A stretch of DNA of 39,481 bases from Myxococcales bacterium (GTDB taxonomy: Bacteria; Myxococcota_A; SURF-8), in the NCBI GenBank assembly GCA_003598065.1, contig QZKR01000049.1, forward strand, positions 1 through 39,481. The letters are read 5' to 3'. The notes beneath the pieces are model-generated. The model was not told the DNA's origin. It made no database searches and worked only from the letters and a program-made list of their open reading frames with translations. Shown here piece after piece: positions 26,584 through 35,580 of this stretch. Every line of letters starts with the position of its first letter. The first letter of the stretch is position 1. Made by a program: the position numbers and the translations under genes.

Positions 26584-27945
26584 TTAGGCTTTCCTCTCCG
26601 CCAGTTTTTCCCCGGCCTCGTCGATGAGATCCTGCAAGGTCCTTTCCGTGTTGGCTAACGAAGCAACGCCGAAGGTGACGACGATTTCCGGCTGTTCGGC
26701 GTTTCGGCGGCGATTGTGGTGCTCCAGAAGCTGCTGACAGCGTCCAAGCATCGCCAGCGCTCCGGTTTCCGAGGTTTCCGGCAGGTAGAGCAGAAACTCG
26801 TCTTCTTTATACCGGCCGAGCAGATCGGAGGCGCGGATGTTTGCTTTGACGAGACGCGCCGCCTCGGAAACGACATGGTCCGCCCGCTCTTGCTCTCTGG
26901 TCTCCAGCAGATTCCGATACGTCGGCAGACCGATGCGGACGATTGTCGCCGATCTCGCAAAACGCTGAATGACGCGCTCCTCGTGCGCCAGGTAGCGCTC
27001 GATGTAGGAGCGGTTGTAGAGGCCCGTGTCGGTGTCGATGATCGTCAGGTTTTCGATCACCGAGTGCAGATAGGAATTGTCGATGGCATGGGCGACGAGG
27101 TTGCCGATGAGCTGGAACAGGCGGAAGGTGTCGCGCTTGAACGGTTCGATGCTCGCCAGCACCGCCAACGCCTCGGGTTTGCCGTGGCAGATCAACAGCA
27201 CGCCCGACACTTGCAGCCCGAGCCCGGACAAGGCGCTCAGCCAGGAATGTCCCGGCGGCAGGAGCAAGGCCGTCGTCTGCAGGTCCGGCCCGATCGTGCC
27301 GTCCTTGATCTGCGTCGTCAAAGGGAAGCTGGCGATCGCTTCGGCGCGTCCTTTCGCCGGGCCTTTCGCGTCGAGCCGCGTCGCCTTCATCGCCTCCAGG
27401 TCGAATTCGAAGAGCGCTCCCACGTCGTAGGGCGCGGCGGAAAGCACGGAATCGAGGGCGATGGCCAGCAGTTCGCGCCGATCCGTGACGCCCAGGAGCC
27501 GTTTCTGGGTGTGGTGGATGATCGTCAGCTCCTGGTTGCTCCAGCGCAATTCCTCGATGATTCGTTGCTGCTCGGTGACGTCGCGCGCCAGGCACATCAG
27601 CGCCACGGCCTCGCCCTCGTGGCGAATGACGTGATCGCGGAGTTCGAGCACCACGCGCTGGCCGTTTTTCGCCACGAACTCCTGTTGGACGGGGGGCTGC
27701 GCAAACTCGCCGGCGGACGCGTTTATGGATGAAATCTCGCCGGAAGCAGGACTCAGCCGGGCCGCCTCCTGCGCGAGGAATTCCTCGGGCGTATAGCCCA
27801 GGATTCGCTCGACGGAGTTGGAGACATAGAAAGGCTTGCCGTCCAAGTGCTTGAAACAGATCAACTCGCCGGAGAGGTCGGCCCACAGCCGCTGCACCTC
27901 GTCCACTTGGGTGAAGGTATTTTCGATCGCTTTCCGATCCGCCAC
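26584..27945 (-). CDS. PAS-GAF-GGDEF protein with degenerate GGDEF motif
   Basis: The 453-residue protein has a PAS domain (about 10-125, CFKHLDGKPFYVSNSVERILGYTPEEF), a GAF-like domain (about 140-300) and a GGDEF domain (about 305-453). In the GGDEF domain the DTDTGLYNR entry motif and the RxxD inhibitory site (Arg371-Asp374) are intact. The signature GGDEF is KEDEF (380-384). The two glycines bind GTP, so cyclase activity is doubtful and c-di-GMP binding through the RxxD site is a more likely role (inference). The GTG start at 27945 is preceded by AAGGAG at six bases; the frame reaches a TTG further up. There is no membrane segment, so it is cytoplasmic. Confidence 0.82.
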   Translation of the reverse strand: MADRKAIENTFTQVDEVQRLWADLSGELICFKHLDGKPFYVSNSVERILGYTPEEFLAQEAARLSPASGEISSINASAGEFAQPPVQQEFVAKNGQRVVLELRDHVIRHEGEAVALMCLARDVTEQQRIIEELRWSNQELTIIHHTQKRLLGVTDRRELLAIALDSVLSAAPYDVGALFEFDLEAMKATRLDAKGPAKGRAEAIASFPLTTQIKDGTIGPDLQTTALLLPPGHSWLSALSGLGLQVSGVLLICHGKPEALAVLASIEPFKRDTFRLFQLIGNLVAHAIDNSYLHSVIENLTIIDTDTGLYNRSYIERYLAHEERVIQRFARSATIVRIGLPTYRNLLETREQERADHVVSEAARLVKANIRASDLLGRYKEDEFLLYLPETSETGALAMLGRCQQLLEHHNRRRNAEQPEIVVTFGVASLANTERTLQDLIDEAGEKLAERKA

Positions 27946-28096
27946 ACCCGGCTCCTTGCAACGAGGAAAAACAAACAAACCGCACTTCCCTTCATATCAT
28001 AGCCGGCCGCTCAAGTAAAGGCCTGGCGGGCTGAAAATCCAAGCGATATAGAGAGATTTAACGGGCAAGGCCGCCCCCCTCCGGCCCAAGATTCAC

Positions 28097-28125
28097 TTGT
28101 CATCCCCAGGCAAATCAGGTACACA
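28097..28125 (+). promoter_or_regulatory. candidate promoter for the MATE transporter
   Basis: TTGTCA (28097-28102) and TACACA (28120-28125) are separated by 17 bases. The likely start codon is at 28166. The 220 bases between the divergent GGDEF and MATE genes contain nothing else I can support. Confidence 0.5.
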
Positions 28126-28165
28126 AAAACGCGTTGCTTGTGCTCAAGACGCGATTCGAGGTCGA

Positions 28166-29683
28166 ATGCGGCTCTTGATGCTGGACAGAAAACTTTCGCG
28201 GGATGTGGTCAAGCTCGCCGCGCCGGTCGTCCTGGGCATGGTGGCGCAGACCTCCGTCAACCTTGCCGATACGATCATGGTCGGCTGGATGAAGGATGAA
28301 GTCCAGTCCGTCGCCGGCGTGGCGGCGATCGGCATCACGTTGCCGCTGTACTGGGCCGTGGGCGGCTTCCTCTCCGCTCTCGCCGTCGGGACGCAGGCCC
28401 TCACCGCCCGCCGTTTCGGCGAGGGCAAGCCCGAGGGTTCGGGACGCGTTCTTTACAACTCGCTTTCCGCCGCCTTCATCTTTGGCGCCTTCGCGTCGAT
28501 CGTCGGAGCGTTGTTGATTCCTTTCGTTTTTCCGTTCTTCAACTCCAATCCCGATGTCGTGCGCCTGGGCATCCCCTATGCGCAGCTCCGCTTTCTGGGC
28601 GTCCTGTCGATGGTGGCCACGATCGGCTATAAAGCGTTCTTCGACGGCATCGGCAAGACTTACGTTCACATGACGGCCTCGATCGTGATGAACGTCGTCA
28701 ACATCATTTTGAGCGCCCTGTTCATTTTCGGCCTGTTCGGCTTTCCCGAGATGGGCGTCGTCGGCGCGGGCCTGGCCAACACGATCGCCAGCTACATGGG
28801 CATGGGGATCATGGTCGCCTGGAGCTTCAAGCCGGAGATCATCGCCACCTACCGGCACTATCGCCGAAGCAACTTCAACTGGCCGGTGCTGCGGGAGATC
28901 GTCCGTTTATCGCTGCCCGGCGGACTGGCGACGATCGTCGTCATGTCCGGCTTTCTGCTGTTTATGAAAATCGTCGGTCACATCGACCAGCAGGAATGGC
29001 TGGCCAGCTTCCCGCGCGCCTCGCTGTTCGACCTGCATCGAATGCTCAATGAGGCATTGGCGGGCGGTCGCGCCAGCGACCTCTTGCCCCTCGCAAGCGG
29101 GCTCTTGCCGGCCATCGACGGCCTTACCGCCGGCTCGCGCTCGCCGCTGTTCGCCGCCGGGACGAAGGTGATCATCGACCTGATGTCGATCAGCTTCATG
29201 AGCGCCATGGCCATCGGCACGGCGACGGCGACGCTGATCTCCCAGAATCTCGGCCGGGGCAAGCCGCGGCTCGCCGAACAGTACGGCTGGGAAGCGGTGC
29301 GCATCAGCTTCCTGACGCTGGGTATGCTTGGTTTTCTGGAAGTGATCTTCCCCGAATTTTTCCTGCACCTGTTCACCAATAAAGCCGCCGTCATCGAGGC
29401 ATCGGCCTTTTCCCTGCGCATGGTCGGCGTGGTGAACTTCATGGTGGCGGCGGGGCTCATCTTCATGCAGGCGCTGTTCGGCGCCGGCAACGCCAAATTC
29501 GTGATGTACGTCGAGTTCACGCTGCATTTCACCTGCCTCGTGCCGCTCGCCTACCTCTTCGGCATCCATTGGAATTTGGGGATGGAGGGCGTGTGGCTGT
29601 CGGCGATCGTCTACGTCGTCTCGCTTTCTTCCATCCTGGCCTGGAAATTCTGGCAGGGGAAATGGAAGTACATCAAAATCTGA
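28166..29683 (+). CDS. MATE-family multidrug/toxin efflux transporter
   Basis: The 505-residue membrane protein has the MATE fold. It opens with a transmembrane segment containing LAAPVVLGMVAQTSVNLADT, followed by the typical GTQALTARRFGEG and, in the second half, the matching ATLISQNLGRGKP. These are the repeated half-site motifs of NorM/DinF proteins that export drugs by Na+ or H+ antiport. An additional hydrophilic stretch at about 272-332 lies between the halves and makes it longer than the usual 450. I chose ATG at 28166 (AGGT upstream); ATG at 28178 is an alternative, and the frame stays open upstream across the promoter. Confidence 0.9.
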   Translation: MRLLMLDRKLSRDVVKLAAPVVLGMVAQTSVNLADTIMVGWMKDEVQSVAGVAAIGITLPLYWAVGGFLSALAVGTQALTARRFGEGKPEGSGRVLYNSLSAAFIFGAFASIVGALLIPFVFPFFNSNPDVVRLGIPYAQLRFLGVLSMVATIGYKAFFDGIGKTYVHMTASIVMNVVNIILSALFIFGLFGFPEMGVVGAGLANTIASYMGMGIMVAWSFKPEIIATYRHYRRSNFNWPVLREIVRLSLPGGLATIVVMSGFLLFMKIVGHIDQQEWLASFPRASLFDLHRMLNEALAGGRASDLLPLASGLLPAIDGLTAGSRSPLFAAGTKVIIDLMSISFMSAMAIGTATATLISQNLGRGKPRLAEQYGWEAVRISFLTLGMLGFLEVIFPEFFLHLFTNKAAVIEASAFSLRMVGVVNFMVAAGLIFMQALFGAGNAKFVMYVEFTLHFTCLVPLAYLFGIHWNLGMEGVWLSAIVYVVSLSSILAWKFWQGKWKYIKI

Positions 29684-29717
29684 GAGCCCCCCGCTTTTCA
29701 AACGTGTCCGGCTTCGA

Positions 29718-29747
29718 TTGACACGCGAAACGGTCGGCGGCTAGAGT
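29718..29747 (+). promoter_or_regulatory. candidate promoter for the AgmX/PglI-like gene
   Basis: TTGACA (29718-29723) is followed after 18 bases by TAGAGT (29742-29747). The ATG is at 29828. Confidence 0.45.
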
Positions 29748-29827
29748 TCCGTATGGCGCGGTTAAAGGCGTGGCGGCCGCGGAGTCCGGCGGCGTAATGC
29801 GCCACGGTCGCCGAAAGGGAAGCGAAC

Positions 29828-30613
29828 ATGATTAAAAAGATTCTCGTGCTGCTGGGTGGATTGACGGTTTTGGCCCTCATCGTCTATGTCGCGCAGTCCC
29901 GGCGCGAAGCCGTCAGGCCCGAAACGACTCCCGATCTTGTCGGGCCGGTCTACGACCCGACGAAGCCGTTTGCCTGCGGCGGTTCGATGGCGCTCGACCT
30001 GGAAGGCAAGACCGTGGATCTGGCCGAAGGGGAGGCCTTTTCGGCCGGCGGCGACTGCCGGCTCGTGCTCAGGAACTTCGCCGTCAAGGCTCCGGTGGCG
30101 GTTTCCGCCGGCGGCGACGCCGTGGTCGTGCTGGAAGGCGGCACGTTCGAAGGGACGCAGGCGGCCGTTTCGGTCGGCGGCAACGCCACGCTGGAAGTTC
30201 GAGGGGCCGCGCTTATCGGGTCGATTCAGCGCAGCGGCGAGGCGAGGATCGTCGGCCTCCCGGAGGAGGAGAAAAGAGACGAAACGCTCGATATGTCGCG
30301 CCGCTGGGGCAAAGGCGCCTGCGACGGCGTGGTCGCCTGCTATAAAAACGCCGGAGAGTTCGGGCGAATCTCCGGACGGGTGGAAATCGACATCGACGGG
30401 AAAGGCGCGGGGACCAATCCGCTCTACGTCGCCGGCCAGGCCCCGGCGGCCGTCAAAACCTGCCTGATCGAAAACGCTGGAAAGAAACATCTCGCCGGCT
30501 ATGACGGCCCGGCGGGCAAGCTGATTTGTGAATATTCCGGTACGCTCACCCAGGAAACCGAAATGATGACCTGGAGCCCGGCGTTCCTTACCGCTGAACC
30601 AAACCAGCCCTAA
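29828..30613 (+). CDS. membrane-anchored periplasmic protein with AgmX/PglI C-terminal-like domain
   Basis: The 261-residue protein has one N-terminal membrane helix (about 4-22). Short glycine-rich strands follow (about 50-140, GGDAVVVLEGGTF type) that look like a small beta-helix or polymer-bactofilin-like repeat. The C-terminal part has the pattern VACYKN...GRISGRVEIDIDGKG...VKTCLI. It matches the domain found at the ends of myxobacterial AgmX/PglI and related TonB-like proteins, with a pair of conserved Cys (likely a disulfide in the periplasm). The role is unknown; envelope function is likely. An AAGGGAAG site precedes the ATG. Confidence 0.65.
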   Translation: MIKKILVLLGGLTVLALIVYVAQSRREAVRPETTPDLVGPVYDPTKPFACGGSMALDLEGKTVDLAEGEAFSAGGDCRLVLRNFAVKAPVAVSAGGDAVVVLEGGTFEGTQAAVSVGGNATLEVRGAALIGSIQRSGEARIVGLPEEEKRDETLDMSRRWGKGACDGVVACYKNAGEFGRISGRVEIDIDGKGAGTNPLYVAGQAPAAVKTCLIENAGKKHLAGYDGPAGKLICEYSGTLTQETEMMTWSPAFLTAEPNQP

Positions 30614-30770
30614 TTGACGGAACCGCTTCCTGTAGAGCCGGATAATCGGATACGACCGGTCATTTTTTTCACTTACACTAAAGTTTAAAACCAAGCCCAC
30701 CGATTTATTACTATAGCGGTAATAGATCGCCGGGGCGTTGTCATCTTTGAGATCGGCACCGGAGGGATGA

Positions 30771-33707
30771 TTGTCTTTACGCATCAAAATGTTAGCAGTT
30801 TTGGCCGCCATCTTTGCGGCTTTGATCGGCGCCCTCTATGTGGTGTTGCGCTGCATCGTTTTGGAAAGCTTTATCGAACTGGAAATAGAAGAAGATCGCG
30901 ACAACGCCGATCTCGTTTCGCGCACCCTGTATCAAGAGTTGAAAAATCTGAGCGCCATTGCGGGTGATTGGGCGCCATGGGACGACACGTACCAATTTAT
31001 TCAAGACCGCAATCAAGCCTACATCGATTCGAACCTGGTGGATGAAACGTTCATCAACCTGAATTTGAATTTTATGGTTTTTGTCGATGCCGACAGGCAT
31101 ATTTTCTTTCACAAAGGTTTTGACATCGATGCGCGTCGCGAACGTTCGCTCTCCGACGTTTCCTTGCAGAATTTGCTCGCTCCTCCCAGCTTGACCCACC
31201 CCAAAGCCGTCGATGACAGCTCGCAGGGCTTTCTCGATCTTGCGGACGGGCTCGCTCTCGTGGCGTCGCGGCCGATCGTCACCAGCCAGTTTGCAGGACC
31301 CATCCGCGGCGTTCTGATCGTCGGGCGTTTCCTGGATGAAAAATTGCTGACGGTCCTGAAGGAACGGACGAACTTGGAAATGCAGATGTTCGACGCCAAA
31401 GGACAAGACCGGCCGCCTGAAATCGCCAAGGCGATGACGGAACTGGAAAAAGAAGCAATCTATGTAGGCCCGCCGTTGGAGGAATCCGAGTCAATCAGCT
31501 ATTTTCTCATCCGCGATTTTCAGAACCGCCCTCTCCGCGCCTTCAAGGTGAAGGGTCATCGCGGCATTTTGCTTCTCGGCGTCGAGGCGAACAGATATTC
31601 GTTGCTTGCCGTGACCGCCGCCAGCCTGCTTGCGCTCGGCCTTATTACCCTGATTCTCGAACGGCTGATTCTCGCCCGCCTTGCGAGAATGAGAAACTTC
31701 GTGAATGAAATCGCGCGGAGCGGCGACCTTGAGCGGCGTTTGACGGTCGGCCGCCGCGATGAAATCTCCGATCTCGCCCGTCACCTGAACGACATGCTCG
31801 ACAAACTCGGCGAAGCGGAAGCCCAGCTTAGGCTGCATAAGTTCGCCATGGACAATGCCGCCGGCGCCCTGTATCTGTTGGATTTCCAAGGGCGCGTCCG
31901 CTATGCCAATCTTGCGGCCCGCCGCGCGCTTGGAGTCGATGCCGAGGAAATGCAGCGGATGATGGTGTTCGACATCGATCCGACGATGACCCCCGAACGC
32001 TGGCCGGTCCATTGCGAGCGGAAGCGCGAAACGGGAACCGTCGTTTTCGAAACCATGCACCGCCGCAAGGACGGTTCGCTTTTCCCGGTGGAAATTCAGT
32101 CGAGCTATTTCCGTTACGGCGATCAGGAATACAATTACTCCAGCGCGCATGACATCTCCGAGCGCAAGGCGGCGGAACGGGCGTTGCGCGAAAGCGCCGA
32201 GATGATGCACGCCATCCTCAACGCCACGACGGACATGGTGGTTCTCGTCGATCATGGGGAAAAAATTCTGGAGGCGAACCAGTCTTTCGCCGTGCGCTTC
32301 AACCGCCGCCGCCAGGATCTGGTCGGTCAATCGCTGTGGGAGGTGATGCCAGCCGATCTGCCGCCTTCGTGCCGCGCCATGCTCCAGACCGTATTCGAAG
32401 GAAGGATTCCCCTGCGCCAGGAATTCGAGTGGCGCGACGCCTCGTTCGAGGCGGCCGCCTTTCCCGCGCGGGATGCGGCGGGGAAGGTCGAGCGGGCGGC
32501 GGTGTTTCTGCGCGATTTGACGGAAAAAGTGCAGGCCGAGCGCGAGCGGAAGCAGCTCCAGGAACAGCTTCAGCAGGCGCAGAAAATGGAGTCGGTGGGC
32601 CGCCTGGCCGGCGGCGTGGCTCACGACTTCAACAATCAGCTCACCGCCATCATCGGCCACCTGGCCTTGGCGATGATGGATCTCGAACCGGGAGACCCGC
32701 TGAACGATTCATTGAGCGAGGCGCACCAGGCCGCTCAACGGGCCGCCAATCTCACGCGCCAATTGCTGGCCTTCAGCCGCAAACAGCTGATCGATCCGAA
32801 GGTGATCGATCTGAACGAGCTGATCTGCAATCTGCACAAGATGCTTGTACGGCTGATCGGCGAAGACATCGAGCTCAAAACGCTCTGCGCCGCCGCCGTC
32901 CATCCGGTTAAAGTCGATCCGGGTCAGATCGAGCAGGCGATCATCAATCTGGCCGTCAACGCCAGCGACGCCATCGCCGGCGTCGGCAAGCTGACGATCG
33001 AGACGGCGAACGTGACGCTGGACGAGACGTACTGCCAGCATCATTTGCACGTCCAGCCCGGAGAGTACGTGATGCTCGCCGTAAGCGACACCGGCTGCGG
33101 CATGGGTGCGGCGACGCGAGCGCGGATTTTCGAGCCGTTTTTCACGACGAAACCGAAAGGGAAAGGCACGGGACTCGGACTGTCGATGGTCTATGGCATC
33201 GTCAGGCAGCACGGCGGCTCGGTCGAGGTGTATTCCGAGATCGAGCAGGGAACTACGTTCAAGATCTATTTTCCGGCGGCGGACGAGCAGGCCGTCCCGC
33301 TTGTTTCGGCGATCGACAATAGAATCGCCCCCGGCGGTTCGGAAACCATTCTGCTGGTGGAAGACGAGCCGGCCGTTCGCTCCATCGCCGTGCGCACCTT
33401 GAATCGTCAAGGCTACCACGTTCTGGAAGCGTCGTCGGGTCCGGAGGCCGAACAAACGGTCGCCGGCTTCCCCGCCAGCATCCATTTGCTGCTCACCGAC
33501 ATCGTGATGCCGAAGATGAACGGGCGTGAACTGGCCGAGCGGCTGAGCCACAAACTGCCGACGTTGAAGGTTCTCTACACTTCCGGCTACTCGGAGAGCG
33601 TCATCGCCCACCACGGCATTCTTGAAGAGGGACTGCAATTCCTCGGCAAACCGTACACGCCGATCGCCCTGGCGCGCAAGGTGCGCGAAGTGCTCGACGC
33701 CGCCTAG
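30771..33707 (+). CDS. CHASE4-HAMP-PAS-PAS hybrid histidine kinase
   Basis: The 978-residue sensor has a first membrane helix (7-30), an extracytoplasmic CHASE4 domain (about 40-262; DWAPWDDTYQF and NLNLNFMVFVD are typical), a second helix (about 276-298) and HAMP (to about 350). Two PAS domains follow (about 355-465 and 475-585). The HisKA has His618 in GGVAHDFNN, and the HATPase has NLAVNASDA, DTGCGM and GTGLGLSMVYGIV. A C-terminal receiver has likely phospho-acceptor Asp910 (LLLTDIVMPKMNG). The kinase is complete. No response regulator or output gene is adjacent, so the attached receiver may pass phosphate elsewhere. The start is TTG at 30771, with GGAGG five bases upstream; the ATG four bases earlier is in another frame and makes a short peptide. 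Confidence 0.9.
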   Translation: MSLRIKMLAVLAAIFAALIGALYVVLRCIVLESFIELEIEEDRDNADLVSRTLYQELKNLSAIAGDWAPWDDTYQFIQDRNQAYIDSNLVDETFINLNLNFMVFVDADRHIFFHKGFDIDARRERSLSDVSLQNLLAPPSLTHPKAVDDSSQGFLDLADGLALVASRPIVTSQFAGPIRGVLIVGRFLDEKLLTVLKERTNLEMQMFDAKGQDRPPEIAKAMTELEKEAIYVGPPLEESESISYFLIRDFQNRPLRAFKVKGHRGILLLGVEANRYSLLAVTAASLLALGLITLILERLILARLARMRNFVNEIARSGDLERRLTVGRRDEISDLARHLNDMLDKLGEAEAQLRLHKFAMDNAAGALYLLDFQGRVRYANLAARRALGVDAEEMQRMMVFDIDPTMTPERWPVHCERKRETGTVVFETMHRRKDGSLFPVEIQSSYFRYGDQEYNYSSAHDISERKAAERALRESAEMMHAILNATTDMVVLVDHGEKILEANQSFAVRFNRRRQDLVGQSLWEVMPADLPPSCRAMLQTVFEGRIPLRQEFEWRDASFEAAAFPARDAAGKVERAAVFLRDLTEKVQAERERKQLQEQLQQAQKMESVGRLAGGVAHDFNNQLTAIIGHLALAMMDLEPGDPLNDSLSEAHQAAQRAANLTRQLLAFSRKQLIDPKVIDLNELICNLHKMLVRLIGEDIELKTLCAAAVHPVKVDPGQIEQAIINLAVNASDAIAGVGKLTIETANVTLDETYCQHHLHVQPGEYVMLAVSDTGCGMGAATRARIFEPFFTTKPKGKGTGLGLSMVYGIVRQHGGSVEVYSEIEQGTTFKIYFPAADEQAVPLVSAIDNRIAPGGSETILLVEDEPAVRSIAVRTLNRQGYHVLEASSGPEAEQTVAGFPASIHLLLTDIVMPKMNGRELAERLSHKLPTLKVLYTSGYSESVIAHHGILEEGLQFLGKPYTPIALARKVREVLDAA

Positions 33708-33737
33708 GCGCGGCTTGCGACAGCGGAAAAAACAAAG

Positions 33738-34784
33738 CTAAGGCGCGGATCCGGCCCCATTCTCCGGACCGTTCTCGTCGAGTTCGACGTGGCGGATTTC
33801 GCGCATCGAAAATCCCAGACGCGAGAGGAAGACGAGGCCCAGCAGGGTGATCGGGAGAACTTGCGTCGCGTGGATCGCCACCGACCAGGCCAGGGCCGTC
33901 GTCGCGCCGACGCCGAAGAGCGACAGGCTTTCTTTGCAAGCGAACTGAAAGACGCCGATGTAGCCCGGGCTCGACGGGATCAGCGAGGAGAGATTCACCA
34001 CGACCAGGGCGAGAAAAGCGGCGACGGGCGGCGCGGCGATGTCGAACGCCTTGAGATAAATAAGGTATACCAGCACTTCCGAGCCCCAGACGCCGAAGCT
34101 CAACAGGATGGAAAGCAGGACGTCGCCGGGATGCTTCAAGAGCGAGAGGCCGGCGACGAAACGGGTAAGGATATGCATCGCCTTGGCGGCAAGGCGTTCG
34201 GGAGCCAGCCTGAGCAGCAGCGTCGCCAGGGCCAAGGCCCGGTCGTGCTGATAGGCAAGCAGAACGAGAAGACCCAGGCCGCCGACAAACAGCGCCGCGC
34301 TGACCCAGGCCAGATAGCGCACCCACGGCCGGTCCAGGGCGGGCCCGGCGACGAACATCAGCGCCACCAAGAGCATCATGATCGTCACGCCGTCGAACAG
34401 CCGTTCGAGGATGACCGAGGCGAAAGCGGAGGAGCGGCTCATCTTCTCCCGCTTGCCGGTGACGTAGGCGCGCACGATCTCGCCCAACCGGGCCGGCAGC
34501 AGGTTGTTGGCCGTAAAGCCGATCACGATGTAAGTGAACAGACGGGGCAGGAGAATCGTTTTTTGCGTCCGCAGCATCACGCGCCAGCGGACGGTGCGGA
34601 ACACGAACGACAGCAGATAAGCGGCGAGCGCCGGGAGAATGTAGGACGGATGAAGCTGGCCGATGACGGAGACGAACTCCTCGACGTCGAACTGTCGCAC
34701 GGCCAGCCAGAGAAAAACCGCCGACACGAGAATGGCGAGCGCCGTTTTGATCTTCACCACGCGCCTCCGCATTAAGGTCGCCAT
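33738..34784 (-). CDS. flippase-like integral membrane protein (LPG synthase TM / AglD family)
   Basis: The 348-residue protein has about eight to nine membrane helices and the family's signature segments FRTVRWRVML, NNLLPARLGEIVRAY and LERLFDG. These are seen in the membrane domain of lysylphosphatidylglycerol synthase and in UPF0104/AglD-type proteins proposed to move lipid-linked sugars. It lacks the C-terminal aminoacyl-transferase domain of MprF. It converges with the kinase gene. The start is ATG at 34784 without a clear Shine-Dalgarno; ATG at 34772 is an alternative. Confidence 0.85.
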   Translation of the reverse strand: MATLMRRRVVKIKTALAILVSAVFLWLAVRQFDVEEFVSVIGQLHPSYILPALAAYLLSFVFRTVRWRVMLRTQKTILLPRLFTYIVIGFTANNLLPARLGEIVRAYVTGKREKMSRSSAFASVILERLFDGVTIMMLLVALMFVAGPALDRPWVRYLAWVSAALFVGGLGLLVLLAYQHDRALALATLLLRLAPERLAAKAMHILTRFVAGLSLLKHPGDVLLSILLSFGVWGSEVLVYLIYLKAFDIAAPPVAAFLALVVVNLSSLIPSSPGYIGVFQFACKESLSLFGVGATTALAWSVAIHATQVLPITLLGLVFLSRLGFSMREIRHVELDENGPENGAGSAP

Positions 34785-34865
34785 TGTTAGCGCGGGGTGA
34801 AAAAAATGTCAAACGACGCGCCGCTTTGTCGGCGAAGAGAGGAAGCAGGAATTGGCGATCTCGAA

Positions 34866-35579
34866 TTACAGGGAGGCCAGATCATCTTCCGAAAGGCAGA
34901 CGTACTCCGTGTGTGTGCCGCATTCCGGCGAAAGCGTTCTTGCTCCAGCTTCGCGAGCCTTGGCCATGCAGGCTTCCATACGCGCGGCGTATTCTTCGGA
35001 GGAGGAAATGGGGCCTTCGGTGGGATCGTCCCAGTTCGATTGAATCGCCGCTATCAGCGCGTCCAGGTTATCGCCGACAATTATGCCGCAACCGTAATTT
35101 TCCGGGGGGGCTACTACGATAGCCTTGGTGAAAAAAGTTTCATCGGCTCCGCAACTCTGGGACAGCAGGACAGGGAACGATGTCTCGGCATTCAGCAGCG
35201 TGTCCGTCCAGTCCTCCAATTCGGCTGTCGGCGAAATCGCAACGGTCGGCCAAGGCTCGGATGCTCCATCCCCCCGGAGGATGACGTCTTCCACCGAGAT
35301 CTTCCATTCGGTCCGGGAGTCGTTGATCACATGTCTGCTTTTGAACCGCACATCGCCAAGAATCCAGCAACCATCCCGCGTAGGCTGGCGCCTGCAATAG
35401 CAGACGTCCATCCCTGCTTCCTCCTGGCACCGCACGTTAAGCGACATCCACGTCCATTCGCACTGGTCCGTCGAATCTTCATCCGAAGGCGGGGTTTTAT
35501 CCGAATCGGCGCAACCGGCGGCCAGGAACCCGGCAAGCGACGCCAATAAGGCTACGAGGATAAGTTTTTGTGTTTTCAT
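34866..35579 (-). CDS. Cys-rich secreted lipoprotein
   Basis: The 237-residue protein has a classical lipobox LAAGC (Cys23), then a short polar linker and a Cys-rich domain (about ten Cys after Cys23, including VCYCRR and GCWILG), suggesting disulfides. I do not recognise a family. The ATG lies one base after the stop of the protease gene, so translation is coupled. Its GC content is intermediate between the AT-rich island upstream and the rest of the window. It is the last gene of a three-gene secreted-protein operon. Confidence 0.7.
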   Translation of the reverse strand: MKTQKLILVALLASLAGFLAAGCADSDKTPPSDEDSTDQCEWTWMSLNVRCQEEAGMDVCYCRRQPTRDGCWILGDVRFKSRHVINDSRTEWKISVEDVILRGDGASEPWPTVAISPTAELEDWTDTLLNAETSFPVLLSQSCGADETFFTKAIVVAPPENYGCGIIVGDNLDALIAAIQSNWDDPTEGPISSSEEYAARMEACMAKAREAGARTLSPECGTHTEYVCLSEDDLASL

Positions 35580-35580
35580 G

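Noticed and set aside
26530..26586. GC-rich inverted sequence followed by TTTT, as a terminator between the barrel-protein and GGDEF genes.
   Set aside because: The best stem is short and imperfect, and the T run overlaps the GGDEF stop codon.
30767..30967. Short frame starting at ATG 30767, overlapping the kinase start.
   Set aside because: Its 66-residue product shows no domain. The kinase frame from TTG at 30771 contains the full membrane and CHASE4 start.
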